Both the position numbers and the translations under genes were made by a program. Shown here piece after piece: positions 57,468 through 64,000 of a stretch of DNA of 64,000 nt. Position 1 is the stretch's first letter, and the number at the start of each line of letters is the position of its first letter. The notes beneath the pieces were generated by a model, which had not been told where the DNA came from, searched no databases, and saw nothing but the letters and a program-made list of their open reading frames with translations. The stretch is from Impatiens glandulifera (lineage: Eukaryota; Streptophyta; Magnoliopsida; Ericales; Balsaminaceae): the NCBI RefSeq assembly GCF_907164915.1, contig NC_061863.1, forward strand, positions 23,265,710-23,329,709. The letters run 5' to 3'.

Positions 57468-58355
57468 GGGGTAGCTCGAGTCGGATCCCTTATCTTTCTT
57501 GATTATTTTTCTTTATTTTAATGTTAGGAAGGATAATAATTATAAAAAGATAATAATTATAATTGCTCGCAAGAACGTACCTCGATTTCCAGACTTGAAC
57601 TAAGATGAAAATAAGAAATAGAGATATCCCTTTATGGATGGCAATGGGTGCTCGATATCCGTGGTTACCCAATGATCGCTTTCGGGTATTTTAAATTGGG
57701 TCGGTGTCGGGGATGGGGAGTGAAAAATGGTACCCGATCGAGTTCGGATCAAGAGTGTTGGAAATTCAAACTCGATACATGATACCCGAATATATTAATA
57801 TTATTATATTAGATATATATATTAATAAAAAGAAAAAAACTCACTTAGACGTATATACTTGTATAACTAGCTCACTTAGACGTATATACTAATAAAATGT
57901 CATTTAAACATACGTACTATCAAAAATTGGCTCATATAGCCTCTTTTAGTAAACCATAGTTATTTTTATTTTTTAATTTATATATTTATTAATTTATTTT
58001 CTCTATCCTTCTTTTTCATTAATAAATGAGCCCTCTAATTTTATCTTTTTCATAAATTTTTTATTATTTCTATATTTGTATTTATGATTGATTATTTTTA
58101 TTTTATATGCATGAACATTCATCATTAACTATTTTAACTTTATATTTCTTTTTTCTTATGTTTTTTTTAATATTAACATTGATTATTAATTATTTGATTA
58201 TTAATTATTTTATAATTGTTTGGTCTCAATAATTGAATAAAACAATGACTTATCATTTCAACAATAAAAATCATTCAACACAAAAATAAATTAATTAATA
58301 ATCATGAATTGGATGATAATAGTAAGTCATTCATCAAACACCAAAAGAGTAATAA
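57468..58355. other. AT-rich intergenic with dispersed repeats
   Basis: Contains CTCACTTAGACGTATATACT twice (57840 and 57872 regions) and segments shared with 49100-50100, including 58235-58345, the inverse of 49488-49590. No gene. Confidence 0.5.
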
Positions 58356-58910
58356 TCACTTGTCTACCACCATGCCAGCTAAGGAAGGATGAAAACCTGA
58401 ACCAGCGGATTCCGCTTTTACCAGAAAAGGAATGATAGGCTAACGCAGCTAAGCTAAAAGTAGTGGGTAAGGAAGTGCACCATTGTAGAATCATTACCAA
58501 TGGCACGCTGTACGCCTAATTTGCGAAAAGACAGTGTAAGCTTTGTTATGCCGAAACCTAAATGTTAAGTCAGCAACACTGCCAAATGCTGTCTACTTCG
58601 CGAGCCTTCACTTCCCCCTTCCGTTCTGTAACTTCCCTTCTTTCCTCCGTCCACGAGGCTATAAAAAGAGATGGATTTGAGTTCTTGACTAGTTCACTCG
58701 CTCGTTGGTCGTTCACGTCTTTATGTTTGTTGAGGACTTGTCGTTGGGCCTACGCTTTCTTCAATTCAAAATTGATTGGTTCACTACTACAGGAGAGGTG
58801 GGGATGAGTTGTGGTTAGGGGTGAAATGCCACTCGAACCCAGAGCTAGCTGGTTCTCCCCGAAATGTGAGGTGTGCATCAGTTGACTGGACATCTAGGGG
58901 TAAAGTACGT
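58356..58910 (+). other. Nuclear insertion of organellar DNA
   Basis: GC content and wording change sharply from the AT-rich flanks at about 58356 and back at about 58910. The right part is plastid-type 23S rRNA. The left part (58380-58790) has no ORF of interest and reads like mitochondrial non-coding DNA, which often contains plastid pieces; that part is inference. Confidence 0.6.
58797..58908 (+). rRNA. Plastid-type 23S rRNA fragment (about 110 bp, pseudogene)
   Basis: GGGGATGAG(T/C)TGTGGTTAGG, then GGTGAAATGCCACTCGAACC, CAGAGCTAGCTGGTTCTCCC and, later, GTTGACTGGACATCTAGGGG are the highly conserved domain II sequence of bacterial/plastid 23S rRNA. Differences cluster in one short stretch (GTGAGGTGTGCATC). 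No other part of the rRNA follows, so it is a transferred fragment and not a gene. Confidence 0.85.
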
Positions 58911-59809
58911 GTAAATGAGTTTTTTCCTGACTTTTCAAATTCCATAAGTCATAACTATCATTAAATAAACATATTAATTATTGTATCATTACTCACACAA
59001 CAAGTTAACATCATTTCATTCATTAGTAATAAGTGTTTCCCTCTCATAGTAAAAATATTCTTAATGTTTACTCTTTATTTTTCATCCTCTTTCAACTTTA
59101 CTTCAAAAAAGTTCAAATCTTCAACTTCTATCCTCTATCTTCTATCTTCTTCAATATTCTTCTAGTTTTTGTTCAAAGTCTCAAATAACAAAAAAAAATG
59201 TTATATTTTTCAACCCCTACAATATAACTATGCAAGTATAGTAAGTAAGTTTTCATTTGTGTTTTTAAAATTTAATTATTACTTGTTTTAATGTTATTTA
59301 ATAAAGTTATGTCTGTTCTTCAACTTTTACAATCTTTTTATTTATTTATTAACTTAATCTTCAATATTTATTTTGTAGTTTCTTCTTCCGTTTTAACAGA
59401 AACAATTTTTTTTTTCTGTAAGTTCTACACGACTACAACACACAGGTAAGTAATAATTTCATTATATATAGACTTTTTGTTTAATAATTTCATTATATAT
59501 ATACATTTTCCTATTATATATATAGGCATAACTGATATATGCGATAATAGATTTATGCATACTTTCATTATATATAATATGTCTATCAGTTATTTGACTC
59601 AGATTAAATAAACCACATCAAACATTATATAAACTAGTATAATCCTGTACATTTGCACATATAAGAATATATATAAAATATTATTTATTTATAAATATTT
59701 AAGATAAAATTAATATTTGGTAAATCTAATTAAATTAAAATTTTTAATCTTAAATTTAATGTTAGCATATATTTTATCTCATCGGCACCCACTTAACTCC
59801 TCAATTGAC
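58911..59809. other. AT-rich intergenic, nothing recognised
   Basis: No ORF or element recognised. Confidence 0.4.
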
Positions 59810-60085
59810 AATAATCTTTTGACTCACACTTCTTCATATGTCTTTTTATCCCCTCGGAAAACCATCCACCAATCTTAGTCGACCTTAATTGATGACACAC
59901 CTCTTATCTCTCGTCAAACTCAACCACTATCCCCCAATTGACCTTTATCTTGTGACTCACACTTTTTCATATGTCTCTTTATCCCCTCGGAAAACCACTC
60001 ACTAACCCTAATCTCGTAACTCACACTTTTTCATATGCCTCTTTATCCCTCGAAAAAACACTTACCAATCTTAGTCGACCTTTGT
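59810..60085. repeat. Short tandem repeat block, three partial copies
   Basis: TGACTCACACTTTTTCATAT, then GTCTCTTTATCCCCTCGGAA and AACCAC, at about 59818, 59956 and 60017. Copies one and two are separated by an unrelated insert with CCCAATTGACCTTTAT. Confidence 0.7.
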
Positions 60086-60106
60086 ACTACCATTTCAACA
60101 AATCAA

Positions 60107-60181
60107 CTTAAAAAGTTGAACTTATATTGTTAAAATATCCCGCGTTCATCAAATTTGGTGTTGAATTTAAAATATAAAGTC
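60107..60181 (-). repeat. Inverted partial copy of the 47316 repeat
   Basis: On the minus strand ACTTTATATTTTAAATTCAA and ATTTGATGAACGCGGGATAT match 47325-47385 almost exactly. It ends at the LTR start at 60182. Confidence 0.75.
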
Positions 60182-61693
60182 TGTTAGAATAAGTTAAATG
60201 AAGAAAAAGAAAGAATTAATTAAAAAAACGAATAATTAATTAAGATTAAATGCATTAATTAATAAAAATAAAATTAGGTGAATAAAACTAAGTTTAATCA
60301 ATACGACATAGTTTTAATGATGAATTAATATGTGAATAAAACTAAGCTGTGCAAATATCTATGCGTAAGTATAGCTCACGAAGCTCGAGCAGACGTCTCA
60401 AGGTGAGGAAGCGCAACCAGGCATCTCACTTCAACAACAGAGTTGAGAAATGCGAACAGACGTCTCACTTCAACAATCGAGCTGAAGAAGTGCAAATAGA
60501 CATCTCAATTCGAGCAGACGCCTTGCTTCAGCAGAAGTCTAAAGAAGCGCGAGCAGACGCCTTGCTTTTGTAAGAGTCTAAGAAGCGCCAACAGACGTCT
60601 CACTTCAATAGCAGAGCTGAGGAAGCGCGAGTAGACGTCCCACTTCGAGCAGACGTTTTAGTCTGAAGAAACGCAAGCAGACACCTTGCTTTAGCAGTAG
60701 TCTGAAGAAGCACGAGCAGACGCCTTACTTCAGCAGTAGTCTGAAGAGGCGCGAGCAGACGCCTTTTTTCAGTAGTAGTTTGAAGAAGTGCTGACAGCAA
60801 CCTTGCTTCAGCAGTCGTTTAAAGAAGAGCTCTACTTATCTGTATACTTCATCAACATAGTGGACATCATAATTTTTTATAAGAAGACTTCCTAATCAGC
60901 TTATTACAACTGCCACCAAGTGTTCAAACATTAAAAAGTCGACACGTATCTACGTATCAGATTCGACCATTGCCTACATCTCAACATCATTGTATAACGT
61001 CGAATCCATGAATTTATGAATGGAGGACCCCTGTATTTCCGGTACGGCGGACCCCCAAATATCTGGATTTGAGGTACGAAGATTCTTTCCAGGCTATTTC
61101 ACAATCCAAGAATTAGAGTCTACCGTTGCTATATTTAACTATAAAAGAGCTTCAAAGTACAACGGTGATCACCCTAATTCTTAGTTACGTTACACAGTTA
61201 CGTATTTACATAGTCAACAAGTTCTAAATTCTTACTCTCTCTCTCTCTAATTGTAAAAAGCATATATTGTATAAGCGAGAGTATATTCTTGTTGTAAGTT
61301 GAATAGAAAATTGTCTGTTCAATAGAGTGAGTACTAGGAGTTCATAACATGCAGTTATTAAGTCCTAACTTCTGACTGGGATTGTATAGGTGCTATATAA
61401 ACCAAAGTCTTCTAGTGGAATCCTTCTTGAAACAGAATAAAATGTGACGTATGAGTTTTATATTCGAACATCCATAAAACTCTTGTGTTATTTACTTTCC
61501 GCATCTTTTCATCTTGCACCTGTCGCTTTAAATCTAGAAAGTATTTCTGCACTTGAATTCGCTCAAAAGCATGCGATAATTTGTGAAGAATAAAAACAAA
61601 TTTTAATCTCTAACAGGATTAAAATCGAATTGAAAGTGATTATTAACACAACAATATTCAACCCCCCTTTTATTATTGTAGTTGAGCCTAACA
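60182..61693 (+). repeat. 5' LTR (1,512 bp)
   Basis: Begins TGTTAGAATAAG and ends GAGCCTAACA, so the tips TGTTAG/CTAACA are perfect inverse. U3 holds the 39-bp array. CTATAAAAG at 61139-61147 is a strong TATA box, followed by CT repeats near 61235. Confidence 0.8.
60370..60835. repeat. 39-bp minisatellite in U3, about 11 copies
   Basis: Unit in the right half: AGAAGCGCGAGCAGACGCCT then TGCTTCAGCAGTAGTCTGA. The left half has CAGACGTCTCACTTCAACAA. In inverse it matches the 47-bp array at 12988-13560 (GTCTGAAG...GCGCGAGCAGACG), which shows that the two LTRs are related. Confidence 0.85.
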
Positions 61694-61695
61694 AG

Positions 61696-61708
61696 TGGTA
61701 TTAAAGCG
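61696..61708 (+). promoter_or_regulatory. Decayed Met-tRNA primer-binding site
   Basis: TGGTATTAAAGCG, three mismatches from TGGTATCAGAGCC, two bases after the LTR end. Confidence 0.7.
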
Positions 61709-61747
61709 AGGATTTCAATTCTCAAACAACTTAAAATCATCTGAATC

Positions 61748-62683
61748 ATGTCTCTCCTAAACAAAATCCCAATGTTCACCAATGAAGATTATGATGATAG
61801 GAATATAAGGATGCAAACTCATCTGGCTGCTCAAGATGACGACATGTGGTACGTCATCACTAATGGGCCAATGAAGACCCAGACGATCAACACAACCATA
61901 AAATCAACCGATGGTATTCCTAAGATGAAGGATAAACCACGACATGAGTGCACTACTGAAGATAAGAGGAAGGTCAACCGTGACAATGTGGCCAAAGATA
62001 TCCTCTATAAGACGATGGACAAGAATATGATCAACAAGATTAATTCATGCACAACTACCAAAGAAATTTGGGAGAAAATGACTCAACTTTTTGAAGGCAA
62101 CGAACAAACCAAAGAAAACAAGCCGATGGTTGCCACACAGAAGTTTTACAACATCAAGATGCATCCTGGAGAGACAATGACTGAATTCGATGAATGTTTC
62201 AGTCGCATTGTCATTGAATTCTCCACTATGGGAAAGACATACAACAATAGAGAGGTTGCTTTTAAATTCATGAGAGCTCTTCCTATATAATAGGACTTCA
62301 AGACGATGGTGATGAGGGAATCTAAAGATCTCATAGAGATTGCGCAGCACGACTTATTCGCCGATCTGAAAGTCTACGAGTTTGAAATAAACTCAAGGAA
62401 TGAAGAGGAATCATCCACGTCGACAATCACAAAGATGCTGGTGACTGCTGAAGAGCCACCTGCCGGGATAGTTGCAAAGTCTGTTGAGCAGATTAGCAAC
62501 GGTGCAATGTCATTCTTCGTTAAGAAGTTTGGCAAATTCTTGAAGAAGAACCATCCTAATTCTAACTATAATAGATTTAATAATAAAGATGAATCAAAAG
62601 CTAACTTGAAATTTTTTAACTGTGATAAACTAGGTCATTTTAAAGCTGACTGCAAAAAACCCAAGAGGGACAACAATAAGTAG
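61748..62683 (+). pseudogene. Copia gag with decayed zinc knuckle
   Basis: UBN2-type gag in one frame, broken by TAA-TAG at 62288-62293. The HPGETMTEFDECFSRIV and MRESKDLIEIAQ blocks match the 37917 gag. The zinc knuckle reads F-F-N-C-D-K-L-G-H-F-K-A-D-C, so the first Cys has become Phe and RNA binding should be lost. Confidence 0.8.
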
Positions 62684-62699
62684 TCTGATAGAAGAAAGA

Positions 62700-63580
62700 A
62701 AAAAAAACAAAAAGGTCTTATGACTTAGAAAAGTAAGAACAAATGGGCTGATAGTGAATCAAATGACAACTCATCAAGCGAAAGTGAAGACGAATGTGTC
62801 AAATATTTCATGACTGACTACACTGAGATATTTGACTTCTCCTCTAACGACTTCACGAGGGATGATCTAGTCACTAAACATAATGACATGGTCATTGAGT
62901 ACAAGAAACTGTCAGACTCTGTTAATGAGATAAATTAAAAAAATAAATCTGATAGTACATGTTTTTCATCTCAAAACTATGAACCAGAAGTTTTGAAAAA
63001 TAATGAATGAGGTCTCATTTGAGAATGAGAAGCTCAAGGAAACGATCAAAACTCTTTCTGCTGAAAACCAAAGATTGAACTATGTGATTACATATTGGTT
63101 AAAATCTGGAAAAGTTGTTACACAGATGATTACTCAGCAAAGACCTGCCGAATATAAATTCAGTCTAGGATTCGATAACAGCTCTTCAAATAAGTCTAGC
63201 AAAAAGTTGAACCCAATAAAAGGCAAGCTTAAACCCATAAGCTTTGTCAAGGGTACTTTAACTAACACTGGAACTAATCATATTTTGATGACTTAAACTA
63301 AAAAGATGACTTTAAATATATAAAGTCGACTTCAAGCTAGCTTTAGCCTGAGAAGTTGACAGCCAGCTGGTCTGGCAAACAAAACTTTGACAGAAAGTCA
63401 AAAGGTTTTCATCAAAAATCATATTATAAGGCTAAAGGATCATCAACTGGTAGAAAGATGTCTGCCAAGTCTAAATCTTATGCTTTATTGACTACACAAA
63501 ATGGAAGATTCATAAAAATAACTCAAATATAGATCCCCAAGGGACTAATTAACCATGGACCTAAATGAAGCTGGGTACCA
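62700..63580 (+). pseudogene. Copia gag tail, broken into short frames
   Basis: Acidic Ser-rich stretch, then a coiled-coil-like part at 63003-63296 (FENEKLKETIKTLSAENQRL), equivalent to 39150-39380 of the other element. The final block (ITQI then IPKGLINHGP near 63520) marks the end of gag. Several stops and shifts. Confidence 0.7.
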
Positions 63581-63599
63581 CAATTGTAAATATGTAAAT

Positions 63600-64000
63600 A
63601 TATAGGTACAATAGGACAGTGTCTTAGAAGAGTCTGTTTGATATCTGGTCAGCAGCTGCTCAAAACATATGATTGTCGGATGCTAACTGACATAACAAAG
63701 TGTACAAGACCAAAAATAACTTTTGGTAAAAACAACAAAGGTAAGACCATGGGTAATGGTAAGATTATCTATAGCAATTTAACTATTAATATTGTGTTGT
63801 TAGTTGAAAATGTATGCTATAACTTGATAAGTATTAGCTATATGTGTGATAACGGATACATTGTAGATTTTCAAAAACATGCATGTATAGTTAAAGATCA
63901 GTAGGGAAATACCTTACTACTAGGAAGTAGAATAAGAAACTCATATAAGATGAACTGGAAGCCTAAGACGTCTGATCTTGTTTGCAAGATAGCTAAAAAT
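63600..64000 (+). pseudogene. Copia pol, pre-integrase start
   Basis: After a decayed protease edge, 63700-63930 shows the ITFGKNNKGKTMGNGKI block and the NVCYNLISISYMCDNGY block of gag-pre-integrase, then a stop at 63902 and LLLGSRIRNSY-like sequence. It continues beyond the window. Confidence 0.75.

Larger units (their letters stand above)
60182..64000 (+). mobile_element. Copia retrotransposon, 5' half, continuing beyond the window
   Basis: LTR, decayed primer-binding site, gag with stops, and the start of pol (pre-integrase) in order. Its gag is clearly related to the gag of the 36-kb element but more decayed. The body runs off the right edge, so its 3' LTR is not visible. Confidence 0.8.

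Overview
This 64-kb window is plant nuclear DNA, AT-rich and mostly built of nested, decayed mobile elements. Two host genes have complete, testable models. Spliceosomal GT-AG introns, a CYP72-clan P450, an LRR-XII receptor kinase, Copia/LINE/CACTA/Mutator-type elements, an endogenous caulimovirid and a stray piece of plastid 23S rRNA together indicate a eudicot. The third ORF of the Copia element at 36-42 kb belongs to the 'putative plant transposon protein' type that I associate with asterids and especially Lamiales; that placement is inference.

Layout. 1-7.2 kb: an endogenous pararetrovirus (protease, RT, RNase H, then a second ORF starting on an ATGA overlap). It is split by a 5'-truncated LINE with a 13-bp target duplication, and it ends at a Met-tRNA primer-binding site beside a long (TA)n tract. 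8.5-10.4 kb (minus): a five-exon cytochrome P450. 10.4-20 kb: intergenic repeat remnants, including a reverse LTR fragment with a 47-bp minisatellite. 20-27 kb: two degenerate Copia bodies, one plus (gag, protease edge, integrase tail, RT) and one minus (primer site, gag, pre-integrase), with a solo-LTR-like insertion. 27-32 kb: a reverse-oriented SIRE-like LTR split by a 3.6-kb non-autonomous CACTA transposon (15-bp terminal inverted repeats, TCT duplication). 33.9-35.2 kb: a 69-bp minisatellite followed by a 90-bp duplication. 36.1-42.0 kb: an internally deleted SIRE-like Copia element (5' LTR, primer site, gag, no pol, a third ORF with its own TATA and G-box, truncated 3' LTR, TATTA duplication), itself inside an older reverse Copia LTR. 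42-50 kb: small duplications, a MITE candidate, AT-rich repeats and microsatellites. 50.4-53.7 kb (plus): an apparently intact LRR-XII non-RD receptor kinase with one intron. 55.3-57.5 kb: a DC1-like fragment and a Mutator-like element with a DUF1985-like pseudogene and large palindromes. 58.4-58.9 kb: organellar DNA including 23S rRNA. 60.2 kb to the end: a second, decayed Copia element that runs off the window.

The two host genes are unrelated in function: an ER-membrane monooxygenase and a plasma-membrane receptor of the pattern-recognition type. The elements form a readable nesting history: LINE in pararetrovirus, CACTA in LTR, SIRE in older Copia, solo LTR in Copia body. A theme across several Copia LTRs is dense arrays of short TTAGAC / GTCTAA or GACGTC motifs.
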